A stretch of 36,559 nucleotides of DNA from Chromatiales bacterium (GCA_016789845.1 JAEUQA010000075.1:1-36559); one strand, 5' to 3'; positions 1-10,077 are shown, counted from the stretch's first letter. A program made the numbers and translations. Notes: generated by a model from the sequence alone, not told the origin.

Positions 1-21
1 ACTCCTTAAGTTCCGGGCCGA

Positions 22-70
22 GATAAATAAGTCTGACCCCTTTTTGAGTCGCGCCTGAAGGCGCTCCTAC
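22..70. repeat. Partial REP-like composite palindrome
   Basis: Positions 48-70 match the right-hand end of the complete element at 28690-28823 with one substitution and carry a perfect hairpin (GCGCCT-GA-AGGCGC, 51-64). Positions 22-45 hold the inner tail, which on the minus strand reads AAAAAGGGGTCAGAC followed by an AT-rich stretch, related to the tails of the other two copies. The partner arm would lie left of base 1. The element starts 6 bases behind the stop codon of the cytochrome c gene at 77-889, the same spacing as at the other window end. Confidence 0.7.
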
Positions 71-76
71 GGTGAC

Positions 77-889
77 TCAGGGGCGGCCGGCCATGATCCC
101 GCCGTGCAGGGTGACGCCCTCCACGGGTTTCGACGTCCAGAGCTGCTCGGCGAAGCGCGGGATCGCCATGGCGGCGATGGGGAAGCATTCCACCAGCTGG
201 GACGGCTTGCCGGGAATGCCGTCCAGCGCGTAGCAGAAGAACTCCATGCCCCTGCGCTCCACCGTGTTCCAGAAGCCGCGGATCGACTTCTCGCTGGAGG
301 ACACGGAGCCGTCCGCATTGAAATAGGTGTCGAAGCGCACCTCGCCATCGGGCGTCTCCATCCGGTAGCGGGTGGTGTTGGTCATGAGGTGGTTGTAGAA
401 GCTCGGGTAACGCTCGGACAGGGGCTTGGTGCGGTCGACCTTCTGGTCGGCGGTCGCGGCAGCGGGCCTGGGCCAGTCGGCGGCGCCGGTCTCCAGGAGC
501 ATGAAGGACATCAGCGCGGTCCGGTCGGCCTCCGGCACGGGCTCGGGAATCAGCATCCGGTTGCCCGGCACCAGCTGCTCCGGGCCGGCCAGGAACGCCC
601 AGACCCGGGCCACGTCCCACTCGAACCCGGCGGACCTGAGCGCCTCGGAGGCCGCGAAATCCGGGCTGGCGCCCGCCTTCCGCCCGATAAGGCCCCAGAG
701 ATTGGGGCCGACCAGGTTGCTGCCACCCTCGGCGAGCGTGTGGCAGGCGCTGCAGCGCTGCTGAAAGGCCGTGCGACCCTTCTGGTAGTCGGCGGCCACC
801 AACTGGTCCCGCGTCGGCACGGCGGCCGGTGCGCCGCTGGCAAACAGCAGTCCGCCCGTCGTGCAGAGGATGAACAGCCCGCGATGCAT
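77..889 (-). CDS. Secreted mono-heme cytochrome c with unknown C-terminal region
   Basis: This 270-residue protein has a signal peptide (about residues 1-22, ending GAPAA). A class I cytochrome c domain spans about 36-134: the CSACH heme-binding motif has C46, C49 and H50, GPNLWGLIGRKAG follows, and M112 in PGNRML is the likely sixth heme ligand. That layout is typical of c2/c550-type periplasmic electron carriers of about 100-120 residues. The remaining 130 residues (about 140-270) are not cytochrome sequence. They contain NHLMTNTTRYRMETPDG and FDTYFNADGS and match no family I recognise. The protein is probably periplasmic and redox active, but its partner is unknown. It lies just downstream of the GGDEF/EAL gene on the same strand (74-base gap), and its stop is followed by a REP-like repeat. 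Confidence 0.8.
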   Translation of the reverse strand: MHRGLFILCTTGGLLFASGAPAAVPTRDQLVAADYQKGRTAFQQRCSACHTLAEGGSNLVGPNLWGLIGRKAGASPDFAASEALRSAGFEWDVARVWAFLAGPEQLVPGNRMLIPEPVPEADRTALMSFMLLETGAADWPRPAAATADQKVDRTKPLSERYPSFYNHLMTNTTRYRMETPDGEVRFDTYFNADGSVSSSEKSIRGFWNTVERRGMEFFCYALDGIPGKPSQLVECFPIAAMAIPRFAEQLWTSKPVEGVTLHGGIMAGRP

Positions 890-963
890 GGTTGGGACCC
901 CCGTGCTTGAAACGGATTCGTCGACGGCTCGATTATCCGTCGGCGGCGCGGGCCTGGCCAGAC

Positions 964-3144
964 TCAGCGACGCCGACGCTCCGCGGGCTGGTTCGGGAGC
1001 AGCTCACGGGACGGTTCCGCGCCCAGCAGCGCCAGCTGCCCGGCCAGCAGGCTCGGCTCCCCGAGCAGGTAGCCCTGCGCCCGGGTGATCCCCAGCTTGC
1101 CCAGCAGCTCCAGCGCCGTGCGGTCCTCGACGAACTCGGCCACGGTTTCCAGCTGCATCACCCGCGCCACCTCGGAGATCGCGGCCACGACGGACTGGGA
1201 CACGACGTTGGTGGACAGGTCGCGGATGAAGCTGCCATCGATCTTGAGCGTGTCCACCGGGAACAGCTTTAGGTAGGCAAAGGAACTGAGGCCGGTGCCG
1301 AAGTCATCGAGGGAAAACCGACAGCCGGACCGCCGCAAGGTATGCATGAAGGCCTGGGCCCGCTGGAGGTTCGCGACGGCGACCGTCTCCGTGATCTCGA
1401 AGCAGACCATTTCCGGCGGTACGCCGCTCTGTGCGAGCTGCTGCTGCACGAAGCCCAGGAAGGGCTCGCTACCCAGGCTCTGGCCGGACAGGTTGATCGC
1501 GAACCGGGTCCTGGCATGGGCGTGGGTAGCAGCAAAACCGCCCAGCAGCGACAGCGTGTTGGCAACCACCCAGCGATCCAGCTCCTCCATCATCTGGTAT
1601 CGCTCGGCCGCAGACAGGAATTCGGACGGCGAGATATGCTGGTTTTCCTCGTCGAGGAGCCGGACCAGGACCTCGAAACAGGCGGTGTCGGGCGCTCCGG
1701 CCGGCGGCCGGATCGCCACGATCGGCTGCGCCATGAGCGCCAGCCGGCTGCGTTCGATGGCGTTGCGGATGTAGCCCACGAGCTGGATGTCGTCGAAGCG
1801 CTGGACGATGGACAGGTCGGCCGGCTCGTACACCTCAACCCTGCCCCGACCCCGGTCCTTGGCGGCGGAACAGGCCACCATCGCCGTGGACAGCGCACCG
1901 CCCTCGCCCGGCCCGTCGCCAGTCGCCGGAGAGGCGGCGTCCAGTGCCGCCAGGCCGATGCCGATGCTGACGGAAGCACGGTAGCTCCGCTCCCCCTGGC
2001 CGAACTCCAGGCGACGGAAGCGGGCGGACACCGCCTCGGCCAGCCGGCGGGCTTCGTCCAGGTCCGTGTCCCGCAGCAGGGCGACGAACCGGTCGCTGGC
2101 AACGCGGGTGATGGCGTGGCCCTTCAGCTCCTCCCGCAGGATCACGGCGAAACTGGCCAGCACCCTGTCACCCGCCTCCGGGCCGAGTGTGTCGTTGGCC
2201 ACGTGCAGGCGGTCGATGTCGCAGTACATCAGCGCGGGAGGATCGCCACCGCCGGCGGCGCGGGCAGCGACCAGCGCGGCGGCCAGGCCCTTCTCGAAGA
2301 TCGGCCAGGCGGGCAGCCCGGTCAGGGGGTCGAAGGACCGCTCGAGCACCGTCTCGATGTGGGTGGCCAGGTAGCGTCCCACCCTTGACCGGCGGCGGAG
2401 GCTGAACTCGGGCCCCTTCCAGCCCGCGAGCGCCAGGACCCCGATGACCGCGCGATCCGCGCCCCGGATCCGCGCCGTGTAGAGATCGCTGATGCCGGAC
2501 TCGGCGCCATCCGGTTCCGCATCGAGCAGCATGTCGAGCTCGGCCCTCGAGAAGCGCTCGCCCTCCGTGAGCGTGATGTGCTTGCCGGGAATCAACAGCG
2601 CGGCCGAGTCGACCTCGAGGTGGTGCCGGCACAATTTGAGAATACGCTCCAGCATCGCCGGGCAATCGGCAGGGCCCTGCACCGCGCGCTCGACCTCGTG
2701 CAACAGGCGCTCCTCGGCGGCCTGCACATTGAGCTTCCGGTAGCCTTCCAGCAGCCGGACGCGGAGGCTCAGCTCGCGCTCCAGGGTCCGTGTGGCCGGC
2801 AGCACGAGCTCGGCGCAGGCCTCAGCCGTGAGCGCAGCGGCGCCGGCCGGCAGCAGCAGGGCGAGGACGCCGAGGGGCTCGCCCCTCTCGTTCCGCAACG
2901 TCACCAGGTAGGCGACTGCCCCATCGAGATCGACCCGGGCCGTACCGCCGCGGGTGCCCGGCAGCAGGCACTTCAGCGCCGCCCGATACTCCCGGGTCAG
3001 GCGAACGGCCGGCTGGGGCTCCTCGCTCCAGATGCTGGCGCCATCGCGGCCATAGCAGTGGAACCCGCGGGCCTCGGGCAGGAAGGCCCGCAGCAGCGCC
3101 GCGTAGTCGCCAAGCACCTGGTGCTTCTCGCCCCCGGGATCCAT
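964..3144 (-). CDS. GAF / degenerate GGDEF / EAL cyclic-di-GMP protein
   Basis: A 726-residue cytoplasmic protein without obvious membrane segments. The N-terminal 270 residues look like one or two sensory domains; about 145-265 is GAF-like. The diguanylate cyclase domain follows (about 271-440, starting FDPLTGLPAW). Its GGDEF signature at 349-353 reads ASDRF, so cyclase activity is unlikely. The EAL phosphodiesterase domain (about 450-705) has EVLVRL instead of EALxR (E491, R495), N551 in NLSG, E583, the intact DDFGTG loop (613-618), K634 and E666. All metal and catalytic positions I can place are present, so it probably hydrolyses cyclic-di-GMP, with the GGDEF part as a regulatory GTP-binding or scaffold domain. 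It starts 157 bases from, and divergent to, nadA. Confidence 0.9.
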   Translation of the reverse strand: MDPGGEKHQVLGDYAALLRAFLPEARGFHCYGRDGASIWSEEPQPAVRLTREYRAALKCLLPGTRGGTARVDLDGAVAYLVTLRNERGEPLGVLALLLPAGAAALTAEACAELVLPATRTLERELSLRVRLLEGYRKLNVQAAEERLLHEVERAVQGPADCPAMLERILKLCRHHLEVDSAALLIPGKHITLTEGERFSRAELDMLLDAEPDGAESGISDLYTARIRGADRAVIGVLALAGWKGPEFSLRRRSRVGRYLATHIETVLERSFDPLTGLPAWPIFEKGLAAALVAARAAGGGDPPALMYCDIDRLHVANDTLGPEAGDRVLASFAVILREELKGHAITRVASDRFVALLRDTDLDEARRLAEAVSARFRRLEFGQGERSYRASVSIGIGLAALDAASPATGDGPGEGGALSTAMVACSAAKDRGRGRVEVYEPADLSIVQRFDDIQLVGYIRNAIERSRLALMAQPIVAIRPPAGAPDTACFEVLVRLLDEENQHISPSEFLSAAERYQMMEELDRWVVANTLSLLGGFAATHAHARTRFAINLSGQSLGSEPFLGFVQQQLAQSGVPPEMVCFEITETVAVANLQRAQAFMHTLRRSGCRFSLDDFGTGLSSFAYLKLFPVDTLKIDGSFIRDLSTNVVSQSVVAAISEVARVMQLETVAEFVEDRTALELLGKLGITRAQGYLLGEPSLLAGQLALLGAEPSRELLPNQPAERRRR

Positions 3145-3265
3145 GCGCCTGAAAACGCCCTCAACCAGCCGATTTAAGTCACTGAAAGTGTGTTGGTTTC
3201 GCCACCCATTGGACGTGACCTGCCTCCCAGAAACGGCCGCCAGCCGGGACCCCGCCGGGCTGCCT

Positions 3266-3271
3266 TATACT
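3266..3271 (+). promoter_or_regulatory. Candidate -10 box for nadA
   Basis: TATACT differs from the sigma-70 -10 consensus at one base and stands out in GC-rich surroundings. It lies 30 bases before the nadA start. No convincing -35 box is seen 16-18 bases upstream, so this is only a candidate. Confidence 0.35.
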
Positions 3272-3301
3272 CCCGACCCCAGTTTCGCGAACCGCGCCCG
3301 C

Positions 3302-4327
<1,026 letters not shown>

Positions 4328-4364
4328 CCAGCCCCACGATTCTGCCCAGCAGCACCGGAATCCA

Positions 4365-5993
4365 GTGACCCCCTCTGCCGCGTTCGACGTCATGGTCCTG
4401 GGTGGCGGCCTGGGCGGCCTTTCCGTGGCGCTGCGCCTCGCCGACGCCGGCCTCCGGGTGGGAGTCATGCGCAAGAAGCCGTCGACCGAGAGCTCCAGCG
4501 CCTGGGCCCAGGGCGGGATCGCCGCCGCCATTGACGTGGAAGACTCCCCCGCCCGGCACGCGGCCGACACGCTGGTGGCAGGCGGCGGGCTCTGCCGGCC
4601 CGCCACGGTGGACTTCGTCGTCAACCAGGCGCCCGACGCCATCCGCTGGCTGCAGCAGCAGGGCGTGGGCTTCACCGCCGCCGGGCCCAACCACCGCGGC
4701 TCGCTGCACCTGACCCGGGAGGGCGGTCACTCCCGGCGCCGGATCGTCCACGCGGCCGACGCCACGGGCAGGGCCATCATCGCCGCGCTCGAGGCCCGCG
4801 TGGCGGAGCACGACGGCATCCAGGTCCTGGATGACCGGATCGGCATCGACCTGATCACGAGCGCGAAGCAGCGCATGCCCGGACCCAACCGCTGTGTCGG
4901 CATTCATGCGCTGAACCGGGTGACCGGCCGGGTCGAGACCATCGCGGCGCGGTCCATCGTCCTGGCAACGGGCGGCGCCTCCAAGATCTACCTGTACACC
5001 ACCAACCCCGACACCTCCACCGGCGATGGCATCGCCATGGCCTGGCGGGCAGGCTGCCGGGTCGCGAACATGGAGTTCGTCCAGTTCCACCCCACCTGCC
5101 TCTTTCATCCGCTGGCGAAGTCCGAGCTGATCTCGGAGGCCGTGCGCGGCGAAGGTGGCGTGTTGCGACTCCCGGACGGCCGCCGCTTCATGGACGCGCA
5201 CGACCCCCGGGCCGAACTGGCACCGCGGGACATCGTCGCCCGGGCCATCGACGCGGAGATGAAGCGCGGGGGCCTCGACTGCGTGTACCTGGACATCAGT
5301 CACAAGCCGGCAGCCGAGATACTCGAGCACTTTCCCAACATTGCCCAGCGGCTCAGGACCTTCGGCATCGACATGACGCGGGACCCGATCCCCGTCGTGC
5401 CGGCGGCACACTACAGCTGCGGCGGCATCGTGACGGACCTGGACGCCGCCACCGACCTGCCGGGTCTCTTCGCGGTCGGCGAATGCACCTGGACCGGGCT
5501 GCACGGTGCGAATCGCCTGGCCAGCAACTCCCTGCTGGAGTGCGTGGTGTTCGGGGCGGCAGCCAGCAGGCGGATCGTGGAGGAGATCGGCGGGACACCG
5601 CCGCCGGCGACCAACCTCGCGCCCTGGGATGAAAGCCGGGTGACCGATCCCGACGAGCTGGTGATCGTCTCCCACAACTGGAACGAGCTGCGCCACTTCA
5701 TGTGGGACTACGTGGGCATCGTCAGGACCAACAAGCGGCTGGCCCGGGCCCGCCACCGCGTGGACCTCCTGCAGGAGGAGATCACCGAGTTCTACGGCCA
5801 CTTCCGCGTGACGAACGACCTCATCGAGCTGCGCAATCTCGCGCTCGTCGCCGAGCTGACGATCCTTTGCGCCCAGTCGCGCCAGGAAAGCCGCGGCCTG
5901 CACTGCAACCGGGACTACCCTGCGGCGCTCCCGGACCCGGAGGCGCGGGACACCATCCTCATCCCGGGCGCCGCTGCAAGAATGCAGGCTTGA
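4365..5993 (+). CDS. nadB: L-aspartate oxidase NadB
   Basis: FAD enzyme that oxidises L-aspartate to iminoaspartate, the substrate passed to NadA. With the GTG start at 4365 it has 542 residues, normal for the family. The FAD-binding fold is at the N-terminus (GGGLGG, 13-18), followed by SSAWAQGGIAAAI (44-56) and HLTREGGHSRRRIVHAAD (115-132) with the substrate-site glutamate E119. EFVQFHPTC, RGEGGVLRLPDG, HYSCGGI and GANRLASNSLLE carry further active-site His/Arg positions. These motifs separate it from succinate dehydrogenase flavoprotein. The open frame continues upstream into nadA; an ATG at 4392 would cut into the FAD fold, so GTG is preferred. Its last 35 bases overlap the convergent FMN-enzyme gene. 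Confidence 0.95.
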   Translation: MTPSAAFDVMVLGGGLGGLSVALRLADAGLRVGVMRKKPSTESSSAWAQGGIAAAIDVEDSPARHAADTLVAGGGLCRPATVDFVVNQAPDAIRWLQQQGVGFTAAGPNHRGSLHLTREGGHSRRRIVHAADATGRAIIAALEARVAEHDGIQVLDDRIGIDLITSAKQRMPGPNRCVGIHALNRVTGRVETIAARSIVLATGGASKIYLYTTNPDTSTGDGIAMAWRAGCRVANMEFVQFHPTCLFHPLAKSELISEAVRGEGGVLRLPDGRRFMDAHDPRAELAPRDIVARAIDAEMKRGGLDCVYLDISHKPAAEILEHFPNIAQRLRTFGIDMTRDPIPVVPAAHYSCGGIVTDLDAATDLPGLFAVGECTWTGLHGANRLASNSLLECVVFGAAASRRIVEEIGGTPPPATNLAPWDESRVTDPDELVIVSHNWNELRHFMWDYVGIVRTNKRLARARHRVDLLQEEITEFYGHFRVTNDLIELRNLALVAELTILCAQSRQESRGLHCNRDYPAALPDPEARDTILIPGAAARMQA

Positions 5994-7152
5994 TCGCGGC
6001 GACGCTGGTGGTGCCGGCGAACTGCATGCTGCGCTGGAGTTCCGCGTCCAGGATTGCCAGCACCTTCCCCACTCCCTTGTCCCCGTAGGCCGCGAGGCCA
6101 AAAAGGTAGGGCCGGCCGATGCAGACGGCGTCCGCGCCCAGGGCCAGCGCCTTGAAAATGTCGGTGCCGCGACGGATGCCCCCGTCGATCAGCACCGGAA
6201 TCCGGCCATTGACCGCGGCCACCACTTCGGGGAGGCACTCGAGCGTGCCCCGCCCGCTTTCCTCCTGCCGCCCACCGTGATTGGACACGATCAGCCCGTC
6301 CACGCGCCGGCGCACGGCGAGCCTGGCATCCTCCCGCGTGACGATGCCTTTCAGGACGATGGGAAGACGGGTATTCGCCTTCAGCCAGTCCACGCTGTCC
6401 CAGGTCAGGGCGGGATCACCGATGCGCGGCGGCCCGCCGTAGCCCTCCAGATTGCCCATCCGCGGCGGGGCTTTACGGGTGGAGATGCGGGAGAACCAGC
6501 GCTCTCCCTCACGGTTTCCCCGCGTGGGTGAGTCCACCGTCACGGCTATCGCCAGGCAACCGGCCGCTTCCGCCCCGGCGAGCAGGTGGCGCATCAGGCC
6601 CAGGTCCGGCGAGGGGTACAGCTGGAACCACAATGGCGACGAACCGGCCGCGCGAATCTCCCCCACGCTGCTGCTGCTGGTCGTCGACACGATCATGAGG
6701 TGGCCACGCTCGGACGCGCCGCGCATCGTGGCCGGCTCACCGTCGACATGAATGGTCTGCTGGGCGCCGGCAGGCGCGAGCAGGATCGGCGTGGCAAGCT
6801 TCCGGCCGAGGATCTCCACGCCCGTGTCGATCGCGCTGACATCCACCAGCCTGCGGACGCGCATCTGCCAGGCATCGTAGGCCGTGCGGTTGGCCTCCAG
6901 GGTGCGCTGGTCATCGGCCCCGTTGACGATGAAGTGCCAGGCCTCCGGATCCAGCCTGGCTTGCGCCACCCGCTGCATCTGGAAGACGTCCAGCACCTCA
7001 TCCAGCGACCCGGGGACTGCGAACTCGGGCCTGGCCAGAGTGCGCGCGGGCCCGAGCAGGCCTGGGGTCGCAAGCAGGGGCGACTGCAGGAGGAAGCGCA
7101 GGAACCGGCGGCGTGCGGCTTCGCCCGTGCCCATGAATTCGGCGTTGGTCAC
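5959..7152 (-). CDS. FMN-dependent alpha-hydroxy-acid dehydrogenase, Tat-like leader
   Basis: Member of the glycolate oxidase / L-lactate dehydrogenase / mandelate dehydrogenase family, which oxidises 2-hydroxy acids to 2-oxo acids with FMN. Recognisable parts are ILLAPAGAQ, WFQLYPSPD with the active-site tyrosine, VTVDSP, IVLKGIV with the FMN lysine, SNHGGRQ with the catalytic histidine, and DGGIRRGTDIFKALALGADAV. The N-terminus contains ARRRFLRFLLQ followed by a short hydrophobic, Ala/Leu-rich stretch, resembling a twin-arginine signal, so export is possible. The GTG at 7152 (397 aa) has an AGGGG upstream; ATG at 7134 or 7176 are alternatives. The substrate cannot be told from sequence. It is convergent with nadB, overlapping it by 35 bases, and divergent from the aceE-like gene. 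Confidence 0.88.
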   Translation of the reverse strand: MTNAEFMGTGEAARRRFLRFLLQSPLLATPGLLGPARTLARPEFAVPGSLDEVLDVFQMQRVAQARLDPEAWHFIVNGADDQRTLEANRTAYDAWQMRVRRLVDVSAIDTGVEILGRKLATPILLAPAGAQQTIHVDGEPATMRGASERGHLMIVSTTSSSSVGEIRAAGSSPLWFQLYPSPDLGLMRHLLAGAEAAGCLAIAVTVDSPTRGNREGERWFSRISTRKAPPRMGNLEGYGGPPRIGDPALTWDSVDWLKANTRLPIVLKGIVTREDARLAVRRRVDGLIVSNHGGRQEESGRGTLECLPEVVAAVNGRIPVLIDGGIRRGTDIFKALALGADAVCIGRPYLFGLAAYGDKGVGKVLAILDAELQRSMQFAGTTSVAAIKPAFLQRRPG

Positions 7153-7342
7153 TTGAGACACCCCTGCTGGCACCATCCCCGTTCCGACGCTAATGGAACG
7201 GCCGGCCGCCGTCCACAGCCGCGGGAACCCCACCGGTGGTGGACATAAACAGTGACGGGCACACCCGGCGATTCGGGGAATCGGGTTATCCTCTGACCGT
7301 TCGGCGGCCGGCGCCTGTGCCGGCCCCAGGGAGCGAACAGGC

Positions 7343-10063
7343 ATGGCGGTGCGGCGAGCGGATCTGGAGCGGAGCGACGAGGAACTCCGGGAGTGGGTGG
7401 AGTCCATCGAGTCCGTGCTCCGGACCGAGGGCCCGGAGCGGGCGAAGGCCCTCTTCCGGGCCGTGCGCGATTACCTGACGGACGCCCACGTAATCGTCGA
7501 GGATGCCACCCTCAACACGCCCTACCGCAACACCATCCCCCTGGAGCAGCAACCCGCCTATCCGGGCGATATCGAACTCGAGCAGCGCATCGAGAACATC
7601 AACCGCTGGAATGCCATGGCCATGGTGCTCCGCGGTTACGACAGCGGTACCGGCGTCGGCGGCCACATCGGCACCTACGCCTCCGGCGCCACCATGCTCG
7701 AGGTCGGCCTGAACCACTTCTTCCGCAACAAGGGACCGGACTACGGCGGCGATCTCGTCAGCATCCAGGCCCACTGCTCGCCCGGCATCTATGCCCGCGC
7801 ATTCCTCGAGGGCCGGCTTTCCGCGGAGCAACTGGAGAACTTCCGGCGGGAGCTGCAGCCGGCGGGCGGCCTCTCGTCCTACCCGCACCCCCGCAACATG
7901 CCCTCCTTCTGGGTGTCGCCCTGCGCGTCCATGGGGCTGTCGACGCCCAGCTGCATCTACCAGGCGCGCTTCGCCAAGTACCTGGAAAGCCGCGGCCTGA
8001 AGCCGGGGAACGGCGGCAAAGTCTGGAACTTCATCGGTGACGGCGAATCGGACGAACCGGAAGTGCTGGGCACGATCAACATCGCCGCCCGGGAGCAGCT
8101 CGACAACCTGATCCTGGTCGCCAACTGCAACCTGCAGCGGCTGGATGGCCCGGTCCGGGGCAACGGCAAGATCATCCAGGAGCTGGAGCGAAGCTTCCGC
8201 GGCGCCGGCTGGAACGTCATCAAGGTCATCTGGAGCGGCGAGTGGGACACCTTGTTCGCCATAGACTTCGAGGGCGTCCTCCAGGCCCGCATGGAACGCG
8301 CCGTGGACGGCGACTACCAGATGTACTCGGTCTCGAGCGGCCCCGAAGTTCGCGCCCACTGGAATGGCGACGACCCGCGTCTCGCTGACATCATGCGGCA
8401 CCTGTCGGACGAGGAGATCCGGGGCATCAAGCGTGGCGGGCACGACCAGCGCAAGATCTTCGCCGCCTTCGAGCGCGCCATGCAGAGCAACGGCAGGCCG
8501 ACCGCCATCCTGATCAAGACGATCAAGGGCTATGGCATGCAGGGCTACGAGGGCTCCAATGTCGTCCACCAGAAGAAGAACCTCAGCGTCGAGGAGCGCC
8601 AGGAAACAGCCCGGCGGCTGGGCATTCCGCTGTCCGACGAGGCCGCGGGCCGCGCGGACTTCTACCGCCCACCCGAGGACAGCGACGAACTGCGCTACCT
8701 GATGGAGCGTCGCGCCGCACTCGGCGGCAGCTGGCCCCGGCGGGAGGTCCACTGCCCGTCCCTGCCGGCCCCGGAACTTGCCCTGTTCCAGGAGCAGCTC
8801 GCCGGGTCAGGGGAACGTACGCTCTCGACCACGATGGCTTTCGTCCGGATGCTGTCCAAGCTGATGGACCATCCCGACCTGGGGCGCTACGTCGTTCCCA
8901 TCGTGCCGGACGAGGCGCGGACCTTCGGCATGGAGGCCCTGTTCCGGAAGGCCGGCATCTACTCGTCGGAAGGCCAGAAGTACCGGCCGGTGGACAGCTC
9001 CACCCTGATGCCCTACCGGGAAGCGACGGACGGCCAGATCCTCCAGGAAGGCATCTGCGAGGCCGGGGCCATGGCCTCGTTCATGGCCGCCGGCACGGCC
9101 TATGCGGTGCATGGCGTGCCGACGATCCCCTTCTACGTCTTCTACTCGATCTTCGGCTTCCAGAGGGTCGGAGACATGATCTGGAGCTGCGGCGACATGC
9201 TGTCCCGGGGCTTCCTGCTGGGCGGCACCTCGGGCCGGACCACGCTGAATGGCGAGGGCCTGCAGCACCAGGATGGCCATTCCCAGGTGATCGCGAGCAC
9301 GGTGCCCGGCCTGCTGAGCTACGACCCGGCGTTTGCCTACGAGCTGGCCGTGATCATTCGCGAGGGCATCCGGCGGATGTACGAGCTGCAGGAAAACGTC
9401 TTCTACTACATCACGATCCACAACGAGAACTACGCCATGCCGCCCATGGACGCGGCACCGGTGGATAGCATCGTCCGCGGCATGTACCGGTTCTCGACGG
9501 GCCAGCCGCCGGCGAAGCCGGGGCGCAAGGCCCACCTCTTCGGCAGCGGCGCCATCATGACGGAAGTCCTGCGAGCCCAGTCGCTGCTTCGGGACTTCGG
9601 CGTCTCCGCCGACGTCTGGAGCGTCACCAGCTACAACGAGCTGTGCCGGGAGGCCCTGCACGTGGAACGGGCGAAGCTGCTGGCCGGCGACTCACCCGGC
9701 CAGGCGGAACCCTGGGTCCGGCAACTGCTGGGCGGGGAAACCGGCGTGTTTGTCGCGGCCAGCGACTACATGAAGGCCCTGCCACTCAGCATTTCGCGCT
9801 GGGTCCCCGGACCCTACGTGGTCCTGGGAACGGATGGCTATGGCCTCAGCGAGTCCCGGCCAGACCTGCGGACCTGGTTCGAGGTGAGCGCGGAGTACGT
9901 GGCCTGGGCTGCCCTGGCGGCACTCCACGAACAGCAGGTCGTGAGCGGCGAGGAACTGGGGAAGGCGGCGGTGGCCCTCGGCATCACGGGCAGCAAGCCG
10001 GATCCCGCCTACGCGGGACCGGCTTACCGGACGTTCGACCTGGAAATCCCTGTCGGGAAATAG
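7343..10063 (+). CDS. aceE: Pyruvate dehydrogenase E1 component, homodimeric AceE type
   Basis: A 906-residue thiamine-diphosphate enzyme of the single-chain AceE class, close to the usual 880-890 residues. It decarboxylates pyruvate and normally passes the acetyl group to lipoyl-E2. Family signatures are GHIGTYASGAT, SPGIYARAFLEGRL, SSYPHPRNMPSFW, the cofactor motif GDG (232-234) with NCN about 28 residues later, CNLQRLDGPVRGNGK, IKGYGMQG, DEARTFGMEALFR, GGTSGRTTLNGEGLQHQDGHS, NENYAMP and TDYGY-like VLGTDGYGLSESR. A GGGAG ribosome site precedes the ATG at 7343. The genes for E2 (aceF) and E3 (lpd), usually directly downstream, are absent; two secreted-protein genes on the other strand follow. 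It is therefore an orphan E1 serving an E2 elsewhere, or a second copy with another 2-oxo acid as substrate. Confidence 0.93.
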   Translation: MAVRRADLERSDEELREWVESIESVLRTEGPERAKALFRAVRDYLTDAHVIVEDATLNTPYRNTIPLEQQPAYPGDIELEQRIENINRWNAMAMVLRGYDSGTGVGGHIGTYASGATMLEVGLNHFFRNKGPDYGGDLVSIQAHCSPGIYARAFLEGRLSAEQLENFRRELQPAGGLSSYPHPRNMPSFWVSPCASMGLSTPSCIYQARFAKYLESRGLKPGNGGKVWNFIGDGESDEPEVLGTINIAAREQLDNLILVANCNLQRLDGPVRGNGKIIQELERSFRGAGWNVIKVIWSGEWDTLFAIDFEGVLQARMERAVDGDYQMYSVSSGPEVRAHWNGDDPRLADIMRHLSDEEIRGIKRGGHDQRKIFAAFERAMQSNGRPTAILIKTIKGYGMQGYEGSNVVHQKKNLSVEERQETARRLGIPLSDEAAGRADFYRPPEDSDELRYLMERRAALGGSWPRREVHCPSLPAPELALFQEQLAGSGERTLSTTMAFVRMLSKLMDHPDLGRYVVPIVPDEARTFGMEALFRKAGIYSSEGQKYRPVDSSTLMPYREATDGQILQEGICEAGAMASFMAAGTAYAVHGVPTIPFYVFYSIFGFQRVGDMIWSCGDMLSRGFLLGGTSGRTTLNGEGLQHQDGHSQVIASTVPGLLSYDPAFAYELAVIIREGIRRMYELQENVFYYITIHNENYAMPPMDAAPVDSIVRGMYRFSTGQPPAKPGRKAHLFGSGAIMTEVLRAQSLLRDFGVSADVWSVTSYNELCREALHVERAKLLAGDSPGQAEPWVRQLLGGETGVFVAASDYMKALPLSISRWVPGPYVVLGTDGYGLSESRPDLRTWFEVSAEYVAWAALAALHEQQVVSGEELGKAAVALGITGSKPDPAYAGPAYRTFDLEIPVGK

Positions 10064-10077
10064 GGCGTCCGGGGGAT

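Noticed and set aside
7286..8752. A 488-codon minus-strand frame over the E1 gene
   Set aside because: Antisense shadow of a gene with clear AceE motifs; no ribosome site or recognisable domain.
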